A DNA stretch of 64,000 nucleotides from Histoplasma ohiense (GCA_017607445.1 JAEVHH010000005.1:1865001-1929000); one strand, 5' to 3'; counted from the stretch's first letter, positions 10,001-22,884 are shown. Notes: generated by a model from the letters alone, not told the origin. Program-made: numbers and translations.

Positions 10001-13000
10001 CTTTTGGTATATGTCCTGAGTGGCTCGCTGGGAGGTTTAAGGGTGGCTCTGGATGCATTCATTGTATTCGCTTTGTTAGCATATCATCGAACAAAAAACC
10101 AAAATAAATGGAAAAGCCATGAAGAGAGAAAAAGAAAAAAAGGGTCAATTGATTCATGCGATATGTATCTGCCATGCGTATGGAGGTGAGAAGGAAGCAT
10201 GAAACATGAAGTTGAGCAGGAATGCGCAGCAGAATCGCGGGTGTGACATCCAACGGATGCGCATGCGCATCACATTACGCACATGGAGGAAGAAGGACAG
10301 CATGATCGTTTTCTCTGCAGTGGAAGGGGTTTTTTTCTGCAACAAGCCGCAGAAGCAATCGCGAAGCACGCGACAGCAAGGTAATTTCCATGCAAGAGGA
10401 TAAACCTACCCCTGCTAGAATTTGAGCGTCGCGCGGATCAAACCTCCCAAAAAATTGCACAGAAACGAAAAAAAAAAAATAAATAAATAAAAAAATAAAA
10501 AAAGAAGAAACCGAGGGGTGGGAACAAAACATGAATACTTACGGAATCAAACGATTGGCAAAACCACACCACAGCCACGGCGGAAAAGAGGAGGGAGGGA
10601 GAGTGTCGAGTCTTGAGTCGAATCGATCGAAGGATGCAAGAGACAGCAGAGAATGGCGGCGGGAGCAGGGGGGTAGCTAAATACTAAATCACGGAGAGTT
10701 GGAGGCGACAGGGGAAATGGCTAAAAAAAAGTCACTGCAAATTAAAACGCGGACACAACCATGGATTCTGGGCCAAAAATGGTTCGAAGAATAGGAGAGA
10801 GGATCCGCGCACGAACTTCTCCACAGAGGCGATTGCGATAGTTGGTGGGAATATACTCCGTATATTCGCGATTATTTATTTCCTGGAGACAGAGAACAGA
10901 AACCGTCACATGCTGCTCGACGGGGGGCAAAACGACGGGCATATCACCGCGGCGGTTCAGCGGCACCAGAATCGACCATGATGGGATGCTGCTTTGGTGA
11001 TGCTACTGCGTAGTTCGTCGTCGCGACTAGTCCGCTGCTGGTGGATACGGCGAACCAAAAAAACAAGGCCAGAATTAGCGGGAGGTGGATGCGATTGTTG
11101 AACTGTTGGACTACCTCTGGCTGTTGTTGGAGGGAGGAGGAAGGGCAGCATAATACTCTGAGAAACCTTTCCTCCCGATGATTCTAACGAGGTTTCAACG
11201 TCGAAGAATGCGAGCAATAGCCCTGCAGACTGCAGTCCCAGGAGTAAAACGCCGTGAAATTACGGAGGAGAACAAGAGGAGACATCCATGGATCTCGGCT
11301 GGCGAGGCCCTGATCAGCGTCTATGGATCAGTATCGTCAATCAGTGCAAGTACCTGGTACAATCACATCAGTTAACTAGTCACCACTAACCCCGTAAGCA
11401 ACGAGCCCAGACCCCGGGCGGGGCTTTGAGCCTGGGCAAGACTTGGCCCCCAGGGGTCCCGGTTGGTGGCAGCTGACCCCGGGGCCCAATGCCCTACAGA
11501 ATCACAGAGGGATGTACCCGGTACCTCTCGCGATTATTGTACTGTACATATTTATTGGAGTTTTGTTCCATTTCGACCACTGGGAAGTCTGGAGAAGCAA
11601 CCCGTTTTGGCCGTGCCACATTCCCAGGTACTTGGATCAACTTTATCTGGCAGCATCTCCGGATTGAGTTTGATCAAACAAGAAGATATCGCCTCCGGCA
11701 AAAAAGTCCCTGGTTTGTGCTTGAGTTTGCAGGCTAGCTACTTAGCGGGCAAGCCATACGCCTCCGAGCAAAGCCTGACAAGAATCAAACTCCCCTAAAG
11801 TTGCTCCAACCCCACAGCTGGGCGTGGTTGGCTGTTGTCTTTGACAACCAAGCTAAATCTCACTTTCGGCATATCCGATATTCAGGGTTGTGGTTGCACC
11901 GGTGGTTGATGCCCACTTTGATGCGTGGCGTCGTTGAATTTTTAAACTCAAGCTGCGCCAAAAGGGCAAGAAATAATACCATCCAAACCCACACCAAGTT
12001 GCCCTTACGTTTCAGCCCTCTGATATGATGAGACAAATCCATCCCGCATGCCTTTTTTTTTTTTTTCTTCTTTTTCTTTCGCTGACCTGATCCGATTATC
12101 AGCCCTGTTCTAATTATAATATACCAAAGGGATCTGCTCCCCCCTCAGATCTCTCGTCGGAGATCAGACGCCCTGCCCTACCCTGCCTGAGCTGGAGATT
12201 ACTTCATTCCAGCATGGGCTGACGAAGTACTACTCATTACAAACATGCCACACTGCAAAAAAAAAAAAGGCTTCGGGAGGCCCGTCTGCGCCGGGCAATT
12301 TTTACAAGTGTGGCTTTTTTTGTTGTCTTACTGCCGTATGCTTTTCTATCTCTAAATGAAACTCTAAATAAAACTCTGCACCAAAAGTGAGCTGTTATGC
12401 CGGTACAGAAAAGTGGACATTTTTGCTTCTATGAGAGGGGGAAAAAAGAAAAAAAAGAGAGGGGGGGACTACTCCGTAGTAGTACCCTAATTTCAAGTGG
12501 GCAAGTGGGTAGCATTGATGCATTGCCAGGAATGTTCGAATTCACATGTTGAACTGGGAATGATAATAAGAATAAAAAATGACTTTTTGGCCGAAGTATG
12601 GAGTCTTGTGGATACTACTACAGACACGAAGGTACTTTTTTTTTTTTTTTTCCCTTTTTTTGATGCCCTTGCAAACCGGCACCCTATCTAAAGAATATTA
12701 TTCTCGTGTAGACGGACTACAGTATAATAATAATAATTACTGTATTGTCCTTCATTTTCTCCCAGGCAATAATGCTTCGTGCGCCCGTTTATATCCACGT
12801 GATCAATGGTATTTCCAATGCCATGACAGCCTAAAGAAATATATTCAACCCCATAAACAGAAATGGAAACCTAGCATAGTATCGAAACTATTAACAATCT
12901 GGATGAGAAATACCAATTCATATACATAGAGAGATATACGGAATCCTGTATATATTTCCTTTCAGCTTCATCCGTGTGGCTGAGTAAAGATGGGTGACTC

Positions 13001-13584
13001 TGAAGCACAGCAATTAATATCGTTGGCAGGAGAATAAGAAAATAAGAAAATAGGAAAAATAAAAGGCTAAGAATACAATATATGCACACATCTGGTTCAA
13101 GCATGTAACGGCGCCTGGCGCGTGGGCTGGAAGAACCATGGAAAAGAGAAAGCTCCAAAATAACGCGGGCCAGGTCGCAAGTTTGCCGTTCACCCCTTCA
13201 CCGGTGCGGCGATAACAAAAACTTGGCATATATATGTACTGTACTAAAGGCGTAGCAGTATAAAGCAAAACAGAAGGGGGAATAAAGTTAGTGTATAATA
13301 TATGCAATGAAGTAAAGATATGTAAAAGAAAATAAATAAAAACTAAAAAGGGAGGTAAGTAATGGGTCAAAAATAATAATAAAAAAAGTTAATAAATAAA
13401 AGAGGAAAGAAATAGTAAAGAAGGGAAATTTAAGAGACGAAGCTAAAGGAGTAAATAGGAGTAATATAAGGTATCCTTATTATAAACGCCGTTGGCCAGC
13501 AAACAATAGATTGAGATGGTGAGAGTACGTGCGAAAGAGAACGAAGAATTAGATATGTAGAACTATGATATTTCGGGGTATCTT
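10001..13584. other. intergenic, no supported gene
   Basis: About 3.6 kb lies between two minus-strand genes. It holds the DUF3712 promoter, a GC-richer island near 11400-11850 with CCCGGG-containing words, and poly(T) tracts near 12052-12066 and 12636-12650. The open frames in it are short and have neither domains nor exon-like splice sites. The last part (about 12900-13584) is AT-rich and probably 3' UTR of the next gene. Confidence 0.5.
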
Positions 13585-16026
13585 TCAAAGGTCGTCATGA
13601 GCGCCATTTGTACCAGTGGATTTCTTGCGACCGAAGATACCTCGAGCGCGTGATTTGGTGCGTAACTGGCCAGGTGCGGGGGAGTTGAGACTTGGTGTCG
13701 GTGGCAGCGTGTCATCATCGGACATGTACTTGGGTTTGTATATCCTAAAACTTTTATGTGAGCCAAATGACTGATTGTACATCTAGAAAAACAGCTAGAT
13801 GCATTGAATAATTTTTTTTTTTAAAAAAAAATAAATAAATAAATAAAGAAGAAAAAGGCAACAAAAAGAAGGAAAAACTTACCAACTGTTTCCAACCATG
13901 CTCATGCCCTTACTTTCCGCCATTCGATAATATTTGGCCGCTTTCTTCAGGTCCTTTTTGCAACCTAGACCTTCGACATAACAAAAGCCGGCTTCCGCAA
14001 GGGCATCCACATCTCCCCAATGGCCCGCTATTTCGAAGCAGCGCAGAGCGAGAGCCTTATCTTGTTCTATCCCCCATCCATTCAGATGGCTCACACCCAA
14101 TTCATAAATACTGAGCGCAAATTGCGCCTGGCGGGCCTTGTTCTCCTGGATATTCCTCCCACGAGACTGAGAGTTGGTAGCATCCAGAATAGCAGAATCG
14201 GCTGCTTTGCGAAGCCATTGAACACCCTCCCGTTGGTTGGGCCTCATGCCCCATCCATGGCGACAGGCGAGAGCGTATAGAAGCATACCCGTCGGCTCAT
14301 TTTGCATGGCTGCGATTCGGAGGTGATACGTAGACTCGTTTAGGGAACCGTTTTCATGGCATTGTATGCCTTTCGCAACATGGTCTTCAGCGGATAAAAT
14401 AGTATCAGGTGGAGGCCCACCACTACGGCTGGTGTGGGGTCGAAGTGTGGCATTGGAGTCGGTAGATATCGTTAGGGAGTCATCTTGGTCCTCCGATCTG
14501 GGAGCGACAAAGAGTCTGCTACTCGAATTAGATTTTACCAGGCCCACCGTTTTTCGGGTTCCTTGGTCAAAAGAATGTCTTTTTGGGGGTGTTCGATCGG
14601 GCCGCTTGACAAGCTTGCCTGAGCTTTTCCGTGGGGCGGGCTTATTTTTCGGTGAGCTTGGGTATTTAGAGATCGGTTCCGATTGTATAGGGGTCTTCGG
14701 TTTTAACGGCGATTCCTGGGCCGATAGCGCTGGCGTAGCGGGAGGACGAGCATGAGTCGCGGCCGGCGATGAGGGTTCCTGCTCCAATGTCTCCTTCTCA
14801 GGAGCACTTGGGGAAGGGGAGCTTTCGAAGAGTGGCTCGTTCCATTCGAAATGGGGAGTTTTAAGACCAGTAAACACGAGTGAATCGCGCGAGACAGATC
14901 TCCCGCGGGGAAGAGCGTACTTCGCGTAGATATAAGATGTCGGAGCAGAAGTTTGTGCATCGTCCACCTCTGCACTAGAATCAGGAGACTTTGGCAAAGT
15001 AATTGGAGATGGGAGATTTCCCCTCTTCAGAGTCCTCGATTGATATTCATCTGGTTGTTCAGGTCCGGAGAGTGAAGGGGAGGAAATTGAAATAGAAGTG
15101 CTAGATCTGCTTAACGGCCGTGAAAAGTTGAAAGATGGACGGTGAAGTGGGGTTGGCATGGGGGAATTTTCGGAAGTCGGGGACGGCGATCGAGGATGGG
15201 TTCGGGTGAAATGCGCCATTGGAGATTGAGGCATCGATATGCCGCTGCTTGAAGATAGCTTTCTCGGTTTCGAGAAGGTTGACCCTGCCGTCGAACTGGT
15301 GAAGTAATCGTCGTCAGAGCTTTCGTGCTGAGTAAGTCCTGGACTCCCTGCTGTCCGTTTCGCGGAGGAAATAGGAGGTGCGAGGGTATTCGAGGTATTC
15401 CGGTTTGTAGCAGAACTTTCAGGCGGCTCCCGCACCCGGGTGGCTGCTGAAGCATCATAAGAGTTCTGGGATGTCTTTCCCAGGGCTTCTTGTTCGCCCT
15501 CTCCGTCTGAATGGAACCATGATGCCTCCTCGGGTGACTCTGCGCGGGGGACATCTCCAAAAGCACTGGGTGGAATTGGTGGAACTTCTGGGGCCACCTC
15601 TGCAGCATTGTGGTCGTTGTCACTAGCTAGGTCTTCCGACATTCGATTCAGCATCGGGTGCTGTGATTTTGGCCTGAAGGTAGGTTCCTCAACTTCTCCA
15701 TTGCGACCATAACTCCCGCTTGATGGGCTGACAGGTGTCTTGTTACTCGGCTCGCCCGGCGAATGTGCTCCGAAGTAGCCAGGCCTTGGTTGGGATAAAG
15801 ACCTGGCAACGCTTGCGGGGGGGAGCCGGCTCATGCGCTTTCCCCCATTCTTTGATTCATCGAGCTGTTTGGCCAAAAGCCGTCCTTGCAAGGCGAATGC
15901 ATCGAGAGGCGACAGGACAGGAGCTACTTCTCCGTCGAAATGCGAGATGCGGGAGGAAGGTGAGAGGTTTCGCGACTGAGGTTTTTCCAGATTGTACTGG
16001 GAATCAGATTGGCCATTGCGGGTCAT
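13585..16026 (-). CDS. Sel1-repeat protein, Dsf2/Nif1-like
   Basis: Two exons (13883-16026 and 13585-13744) give 767 residues. The first two thirds are a low-complexity Ser/Pro-rich region with many potential phosphorylation sites (for example SRSSTSISISSPSLSG). The C-terminal third carries Sel1-type TPR-like repeats with the typical A..LY.LG..Y..G.G... pattern: YALACRHGWGM, ELGVSHLNGWGIEQD, EAGFCYVEGLGCKKDLKKAAKYYRMA. A disordered N terminus with C-terminal Sel1 repeats matches fungal Dsf2 and fission-yeast Nif1, the latter an inhibitor of mitotic entry acting through Nim1 kinase. The role is inferred by architecture. The intron lies right after the last repeat, and the short final exon begins IYKPKYMSDDD and ends in a basic tail. 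The start at 16026 is the first ATG in frame. Confidence 0.85.
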
Positions 16027-17505
16027 GGTCGGTAACGAGCGTCTATGTTGAAGGATTGAATAGTAGTCGTGGAATCAGAGGTTTGTCCTAACGGACGATC
16101 CAGTGAACGATAATCTGCGAGGCTATAGAGACAGTTGATGAGAGGTTGTCGAAATACGGGGCGCCAAACAGCGACTCTGGGGCAAGTGGTTGAATCTTCG
16201 ACTTCTTCAACCACATCGGGTTATTGGGGATGATTCTGCCCTGGTACCATCTGGAGAAATAGATACTGGCAGGAAAGATAAATCTATATGTGCGCAAGAG
16301 GGATGGTCCCCTTCGATGGGCGTGGCGACTCTCGCGATGGTTGGGGGTGTTGGTTGGTGGGTATTTTAAAAGGGGACGGAAGTCAGCGCCCAGAACTTTG
16401 AAACAAAGAATGGAAACCCCCAGGATGAGACGGTGGCGGAGAGATGACTAGGACAGTGAGAACTGTATCGGTCAGTAGCTTGTAACTCGAAAGGCGATTA
16501 CGAAAGGCGAGGTGGACGACGGATGAAGGGGTTGGATGAGGGATGGGAAACCAACCAAGCGTGTCAGATCCTCAGAGGAGGAGGAAGAGTTCCGGCCAGG
16601 ATCAGCCAACGCCGCCCAGCCTGCCTTTAATTAACCAAACCAAGAGCAGGGGCCTACCCGGACGGACGCATTCATCAGGTTATGTTGTTGTTTATTTATT
16701 GATTTTGGTTTTTTCCTCTCCCTCTCTTCAACGTTTCGAATGACGGGTTTATTATTGTTTAATTTTACGATTTCCCATTTTTAACGGTTGATGGTATCAT
16801 AATACAACCTTGTTTGGCTGCCAGGCACCAGGAATGGACTAAGCTCCTGCAGAACCCCTTTTGCAACTTTGGTTGCAAGATATTCTTGCCGCGGTTTTCC
16901 AACATATTTCTGAGCCCAGTTCCTTGGCCCAGCTAATACCAGTCGAGAGCGCATTCGACCGCGAAGTTGTTATGGTCTTGGACCTCAGAATGGTTGAACC
17001 CCCAACAATCCCCTGAAGGTGGTGCATGTGTATCACCAAACTCACTCGTCGTTATCCGTAGTTATGGAGCAATCTACCCCGGTTGGTTTGTTCCTCGATC
17101 CGCCCCACCACTTAAGCTTGTTATTCCTGGATGATGTCAGATCCAAATTTAGGCACTCAGTCATCGTGGTTTGGCGATACGCGACGTAAATAAACTCCGG
17201 ACTGAGAATCATACAGTTAGTAAACAGTTGGTGGACTGTGTTGTGTGTTCCTTCCGGCCGGTTCATATTGGCTTCTGAGAAATATTACTTGCCCTGGAAA
17301 ACATGCCTTTGTCAACATATCACTGTTTCTGCACACACACAAAATGCTAGTTGCTTTGCATATGAATTGTGATATATCTTCTCGGGGGGTTGATATGTCA
17401 CGATGTCGACTGCAGGAACTGTACCCCCTAATTTCCCTGTCTGGAAAAAAAAATAAGAAGTGCCTTTGATAGATAGCAATTGTTGTTTCTGATCAGAGAG
17501 AAGTC
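16027..17505. other. intergenic: 5' region of the Sel1-repeat gene
   Basis: No gene is supported. The first 500 bases upstream of 16026 are likely leader and promoter. Short open frames on both strands have no recognisable content. Confidence 0.5.
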
Positions 17506-18357
17506 TTATTTTTTTTTAAATTGATTTAATATAATTGCAGAACATACTTGGGTCTGTTTCCTTCGGACGACAAACTCAAGCGTATGAATCAGAGGCTTCA
17601 TAAATATACGCATCTCCATGTTTCTGCCCTGTCCTCCCTTTGATCCTCCCCACTCCTCAAACGGCAACAATTTCACATTCCCCTCAACCCACGCCATAAT
17701 CGCTACAAGCTTCGTGATCTGGCATGGATTCCCTCCGCTTGCGTCCCCTTGTGATGCCAATTTCAATTCAATGTCATATCGGCCTTGATTCGTCTCCGTT
17801 AGATTGGTGCGGCTATTCAGAGAAGTAAAAAACCAGCAAAAACACATGAGAATCCAAGAGCCGGTGGTGGAACCGATCAAACCCAGATTCTCAACCCCGT
17901 CGAAGATATGCGGGTCTCCCCCACCAACCTTCTTGACCAGCGTCACCGCAAAGTAACAAATGGCAAACCGCTGATTTCGGGACTCAATTGTCTCTGGGCC
18001 TGGTTGCGAGAGGGTGATGAGTATGGCACTGTATCCAGGTGCCCATGTTGTTAGCACGTTGGCGAAATAAACAGACAGATCTCCCCATCCCCCACCGCTT
18101 CACCCCCACCACTTTCATTCCTTCTTTGCTCCCTGTATCTCCCCGGGCCGTGTCATGCTTGCATCTCAGCCCACCTTGGAATATGCTGTTCCGTATCCAC
18201 CTTATCCGTGAGCCGTTTCCAACTCGCGATCGTGGCCCTAACTGTTGTCGTTGTTGGTTCCGCACCGAAACATTTCGAATAGTCAATGACGAGATCGGGA
18301 GGGATGAGCACCCTGTCAGCAAGCCTGTCCAATTGATAGGTATCGGCATGATATCTT
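17506..18357 (-). CDS. uncertain multi-exon locus, unknown protein
   Basis: Two protein-like stretches lie on the minus strand. One (about 18157-18355) reads ADTYQLDRLADRVLIPPDL and continues through TTTTVRATIASWKRLTDK, following a CTAAC branch-like motif and a possible acceptor. The other (17506-18057) contains QPGPETIESRNQRFAICYF and later a segment ending in VKLLPFEEWGG, with a likely internal intron whose acceptor is the pyrimidine-rich run before position 17817. The second stretch has no ATG in its frame, so it may be spliced to the first through a GTGGGC donor, or the first may simply end at its own TGA near 18157. I recognise no domain. One gene or two, and the start, are unresolved. 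Confidence 0.35.
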
Positions 18358-19643
18358 TTTTTTGTTGTTCATGGTCATGTTCGTTAGTGTTATCTATTAT
18401 TAGTCTCTAGTACAGATTACAGACCGATGAAGCTTCATTCTTTCCTGTGCCTTTGCACCCTTCTTAAGGAGTTAAGTTCGCCGCCAGATTGAAGCCAGGC
18501 AATTAACTACGTACAGATGTTGGCTGGGCTGGAGATAGCCGTCTAAAACTGGAGCAGAAGGTCAGATGAATGATGAAAGAGTGAGCGGAGGGCAGTTGGA
18601 TGCTGAAGGACAGGACGTCGTAGTATGCGAACTGTCATCGCAGACCCTGTTGTTATCACGATGAAAGTCCGGGGGTGGCGTCAGAAAATCAACTTGGAAA
18701 CGCCCCTGTGGCAGGCCTGTTATGTACACGTCGGCTAGAGAAGATAGCTAGATTCCTTCCTTCACCTAATCCTTTCTTCTTCAAGGATCCTTAAGGACGC
18801 CCTTGTTACTTCCTTTCTCTTGTTAATCTGTTTGTTTTCATTCTTTAAAAAGGAGATCCCTCTTGTTTTGTTTTCCTTTTTTGTAGAGAGATAGAATAGT
18901 TAATTAAGGAATCAACTTAATAAAACTAGTTCTTAAACCCTTGTTTCTAATACTTGTTGTCAATTCTTGAAGAGAACATCTAACTATCTAAGGGCTTGTG
19001 AAGCTGTAAGCTTACATAAGAATCCTTAGGCTTGTTTCTGTGGGACGTCTAAGTGGTTGTATTAGCATGTCGGCAGCTGAGGCATATATGTGCGGTGCGC
19101 TAGTCCGTGATAGGCAGCCTAGGGCCAACAGTTTCTCAGCTGACCCCTCAGGTGATGCGTGTGGCGACGCTTCCAAGGTTTGTGGAGCATCAGCAGATCA
19201 AATGCTGCCAAGCCACGACGTTAAAACGCAAATGGCTTGGCGGGTTACTAATAAGCGCTCCCCGTCTTTAGCCTGCGCGTTTCGCGGGCGTGGCGGGCGT
19301 GGCGGTGGGGAAATCGTTTCCACCCTCTTCTTTCGAATGGCACGAAGTTACCACGTAGTCATTCCAACCCTAGATTGGGACTTTGACCCTTTTGTTTTGA
19401 GGGTTTATATCTGAGCCATGGCACAGTTCATCTCTTTTTCACCAGATTTACCACCTTCCAATAGGCCTTAAAACCGTGGGATACTGCCACAAAATCTCCC
19501 TTCCCCTCTCTTTTGCATCCTCGCCCCTATACAAAGAGCAACCGATCAACAGGGACAATCAGAGCGCATAACTCGTTATATATATAGTTGCCAACAACTA
19601 GACTATTAGGGCCAATATACATACAAGATAACCAGTGTTCAGC
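18358..19643. other. intergenic, partly AT-rich
   Basis: No coding signal is convincing. The stretch 18718-19020 is unusually AT-rich and palindromic, and begins TGTTATGTAC, reminiscent of a retrotransposon LTR, but no clear terminal inverted match or target duplication was found. The last 150 bases before 19644 contain TATATATA and are likely promoter. Confidence 0.4.
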
Positions 19644-20615
19644 ATGCAGTCCATGAACGTTCTCATGGGCGCAGACCCTGCCCATGACAAACTGCACCAC
19701 TTTGAAACCTCCTGGTTATTCTCCCCACTTGTCTTCGGAGTGCTACGTCTGATCATCTTTTTATACTGCCTGTTGGTCCTCATAATTGTATTCGCATTGG
19801 AGAGCTCCGTGGGTAGAGGATTCCTTAACAGGCAATCCTTCAGTTATTTCACCTCCCTGGCGTTCAGTGGTGTTCAGTGGTACTTCCTCATTTCTGGCGT
19901 CCATTCGCTCCTTTATGCCTTTAAAGGACGGTCTGTGCTCTTCGACAAGTGGCCCCGATGGCTGCGCTCCTTGCATAGCCTGTACTACACCACTGTTGTG
20001 TGCTACCCTTTCGTGGTCTCGGCGATATATTGGTCGGTCTTATATGGCAGGAGCCCTAGAATCTTACTCAGATTTGAGGTGTGGGAAAATGTAAAGATAT
20101 CCCTTCCCCAACTTCCCCTTTCCCCACCCCATCCCTCTCTTTATCCCCAACACCATATGTGAATGTACTCTACCTATTCTAACAAAATATTCCCGCCGCA
20201 GATCTCCAAACATGCTCTCCCACCCTTCTTCGCTCTATTTGAGATTATCTTCTCGACGGCACGTCCACCGCCAGTGTTCCATCTTGCGTTGCTGGCCGCC
20301 ATCCTTCTCCTCTACTTGGGGATTGCTTACATCACCCACACAACCCAAGGTTTCTGGGTATACCCATTCCTCAGGCCTCGCCCTGGCAGACACGGGGCCA
20401 ATGTGGCAAGATACCTCGCCATTATCGCCGCAGTCCTCGTTCTCACCTTCGCGTTGGTATGGGGCATCAGTTTCATTAGGAAGCGGCTGGTGGGCTCAAA
20501 GACGAAATACGCCAAGACTGATCCTGAGCATTCGAATGCAGCGCGTGAGGGCAGTGACCCAGATACCGAGGTCGCTCAAGATGTCCTTGACACTAGTGTT
20601 GAAGAGGCCAAGTGA
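19644..20615 (+). CDS. FAR-17a/AIG1-like (UPF0641-type) multi-span membrane protein
   Basis: Two exons (19644-20090 and 20202-20615) encode 286 residues. About six hydrophobic segments are visible, including LRLIIFLYCLLVLIIVFAL, a stretch around FSGVQWYFLISGVHSLLYAF, LYYTTVVCYPFVVSAIYW, FFALFEIIFST, LALLAAILLLYLGIAYI and YLAIIAAVLVLTFALVWGI. The motif order (LHSLYYTTV..YPFVVSAIYW, then a HALPPFFALFEIIF segment, then GIAYITHTTQGFWVYPFL) matches fungal FAR-17a/AIG1-like proteins, relatives of animal AIG1/ADTRP, which hydrolyse fatty-acid esters of hydroxy fatty acids; the activity of this one is not shown. A soluble acidic tail ends in EEAK. The start at 19644 is the first ATG in the frame. The intron donor GTAAAG follows WEN and the acceptor GCCGCAG precedes ISKHAL. 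Confidence 0.82.
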
Positions 20616-20982
20616 TGACGACGGGAAGTGTTGACATCGTTCCTTTTGTTATTAATTTTCCGTTCTCCCAGGCCATTTATTATATATATATATATATATT
20701 TTTAATGATTTTCAAAGACGATACAATCGGTTCGGGCTCCTGGATTTATGGCTAATGGATGGATGTAATGATGCTGCCAAATTTATATGTATTTCATTAT
20801 ATATATGCGCCTGTTTGCGTCTCTTTTCATGGCACGCGCAAAATTAAGTAATGAGATGAGAAGAGAGGGAAACAAAATTGACATTCGAAACGCCACCCAA
20901 ATACCACGTTGAAAAAAAAAAAAAAAAAAAAAGGGAGAAGGAGCCAAGTCATTTTCCAAAACTCCCAATAACGCATACCCAG
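20616..20982. other. spacer between convergent genes
   Basis: This is a shared 3' region of 367 bases. It holds a TA dinucleotide run at about 20679-20700 and a 20-base A tract near 20913-20932. No gene is seen. Confidence 0.6.
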
Positions 20983-21885
20983 TCATACCGCAACAGCACA
21001 CTGCTGGCGAGCCCTGAAGCCCCAGGGTGGATGTAAAGTGTCAGTGCACTCACGACCACAGGCTTCACAAACCCACCACCTCGGACCCCAAGAGGGCAAC
21101 GCCTTCGAACAATGTCTACATGCAAAATCATCGCGATGCTTTCTGTCCCTCAGTTTGCGTCTCATTCTGGTTTTCTCACGCTCACGCAGCTGCGCCAGGC
21201 ACTGGCTGTCGGGGAGGGTTTTGCATATGCTGCACAACAGGCAGCCATTTCCGAACGGGCTTGTGTCAAAACTTCCTCTTGAGCCATGAACGTTACCTGT
21301 AAGTGGAAAATTGCGATTGCAGCACCTGTCGGTGTCATTTAGACGGATGCTGATCTTGTTGTAGTAGCACGGGGAACAGTAGGGCTGGCAGGTTTCTTCG
21401 TGGAGGGTGTCGAGTTGAGGTCTCGTAAAGGGCCTTGACTCGCCGCATGACTGGGTTATGAGAGGATCCTGTTAGCGGTATACTGATAGTGGGAAATGAG
21501 TTGCGATTGGCAAGGGGGAGGGAATTTATCATACTCCACATATGGGAAACCGGCATAAGAAGCACTCGGTTTTTGTATCGCTATCACAGGCATATACCCT
21601 AAGAATGCCCCGCTCACTGCCGAGATGGCCATCTGGGAAAACCGTCCGTCGCATTCCCTTTGATGTCAAGCTCAAGTTTACTAGGTCCTGATAGTGCAAG
21701 TGTTGGGCGACGAGAGTCAGAATATCGATATGCAGGAACCTTGCCAGTGGGTTGCTTTTGTTTTTGGATTTGCCCTGGACCTCTTTGGGTTCTGGAGGAG
21801 GAGGCTGGTGGTGTTTGGATTTTGTAAAGGATTGAGGAAATTGATGGCGTACTTCCCGAACGGGCAGGTAGACCAATTGGCTCAT
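20983..21885 (-). CDS. F-box protein with C-terminal Cys-rich zinc-binding region
   Basis: Two exons (21535-21885 and 20983-21450) encode 272 residues. An F-box-like helix set begins LARFLHIDILTLVAQHLHY and continues DLVNLSLTSKGMRR. After it come paired cysteines: CFLCRFPIC, SCGE, CQPYCSPC, CC, CLLCSIC, CRHC and CEACGREC, which suggests several zinc sites. Fungal F-box proteins recruit substrates to SCF ubiquitin ligases through Skp1; the Cys-rich tail may be the substrate-binding part, and the substrate is unknown. The start at 21885 (MSQLVYLPVREVRHQ) is a choice: the frame stays open upstream for a further 270 bases that encode membrane-spanning helices, so the boundary with the neighbouring membrane protein is uncertain. 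Confidence 0.7.
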
Positions 21886-22145
21886 TTTGTTAATGCAACG
21901 AAGACGGAAGCGTAATTGCGATTGTACAGGCCTAGGCAAGAAATGTATTGAATATTGGGGAACCGTAGCGACAATTTCACAGATAAAATATGGGATGAGA
22001 GATAAAACTCTAAGCGCAGTAAAGATGTACGGCTCCTTTCTTCTTCTTTCAGGGCGCATATCTGATCGAACGACCCTGATCGAGATAGCCATGCTAACGA
22101 TGATGTTAAAGAATGAAACTAGAATATATATAACCCTGAATTCCA

Positions 22146-22884
22146 TTAATTGCTGAAACAATATTTTTTTTTTTTTTTTAAAAAAAAAAATGCATTCTCC
22201 GCAGGTCAACAGGGAAGCGGTCGTACATACAGAGATCCAATCCCAAACCTCCATTGAGATACAAAATCTTTACAGATCTTGTCAGATGGAACGTTCATTT
22301 CAGGCTTATCAGGATAGGTATTAAGAGTTTCAAGAATATGGAAGTAGCTTCCATTGCCGTTCGCAGTGGGAACTTGCCAGGTATCTGCGTTTTTGCAGGG
22401 CCCAGCAGAATGGGGAATATACGTCCCCTGACGCACCGTGGCGAGAGCAAAATAGACCGTGATAGTGGTATCAAACATCCCGATAATCGTGACACAAAGG
22501 CTCGGCGCGGCAATGGTCGGTAGCCAAATGGCAAAGTTCCACCAGAATCCAATTTTGCTCTATTATAGAGAACAGAAAGGACATCGGATTAGCCTCCTTA
22601 AGAAAGATGGAAGGACACAAAACTTGCAGAAAATAAAAAACAAAAGACAAAAAGGGAAGAACGTAATAGGAAAAGGTGGTGCGAACCCATTTCGAAGCAA
22701 GATAGCTCAGGTAGAGTGTATCAGGGTTGAAGGGCGGCTGTTGAACGACGGCAGCGTGCGCCTTGACGTATTTATAAGTACCAGATGCCAGCGACATGTA
22801 GATGCCCAATACTACGGAGTATATGTCCAACAAATCGAAGGACGCCAGAGGGGATACCACTGCCAAAGACAAAGGCACCATCAT
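22146..22884 (-). CDS. multi-span membrane protein, unknown family (3' end uncertain)
   Basis: Exons 22687-22884 and 22231-22559 are clear. They encode hydrophobic helices (SFDLLDIYSVVLGIYMSLAS; a WWNFAIWLPTIAAPSLCVTI region continuing into MFDTTITVYFALATV) and a soluble loop containing CKNADTWQVP, with a CKDFVSQWRFGIGSLY segment before the next helix. With the strong GTATGT donor after 22231 and the acceptor before 22152, the protein stops almost at once (Asn-stop, 177 residues). With a donor four bases later it continues into two more helices (VIYILVSFFNIIVSMAI and LRVLSLIPYFICEIVATV) and an open frame that runs into the F-box gene. The helices past the junction look like a natural continuation. 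Function is unknown; a small four-helix membrane protein is a fair description. Confidence 0.55.

Noticed and set aside
15111..15623. 170 residue minus-strand frame
   Set aside because: Overlaps the Sel1-repeat gene in another frame on the same strand and has no domain.
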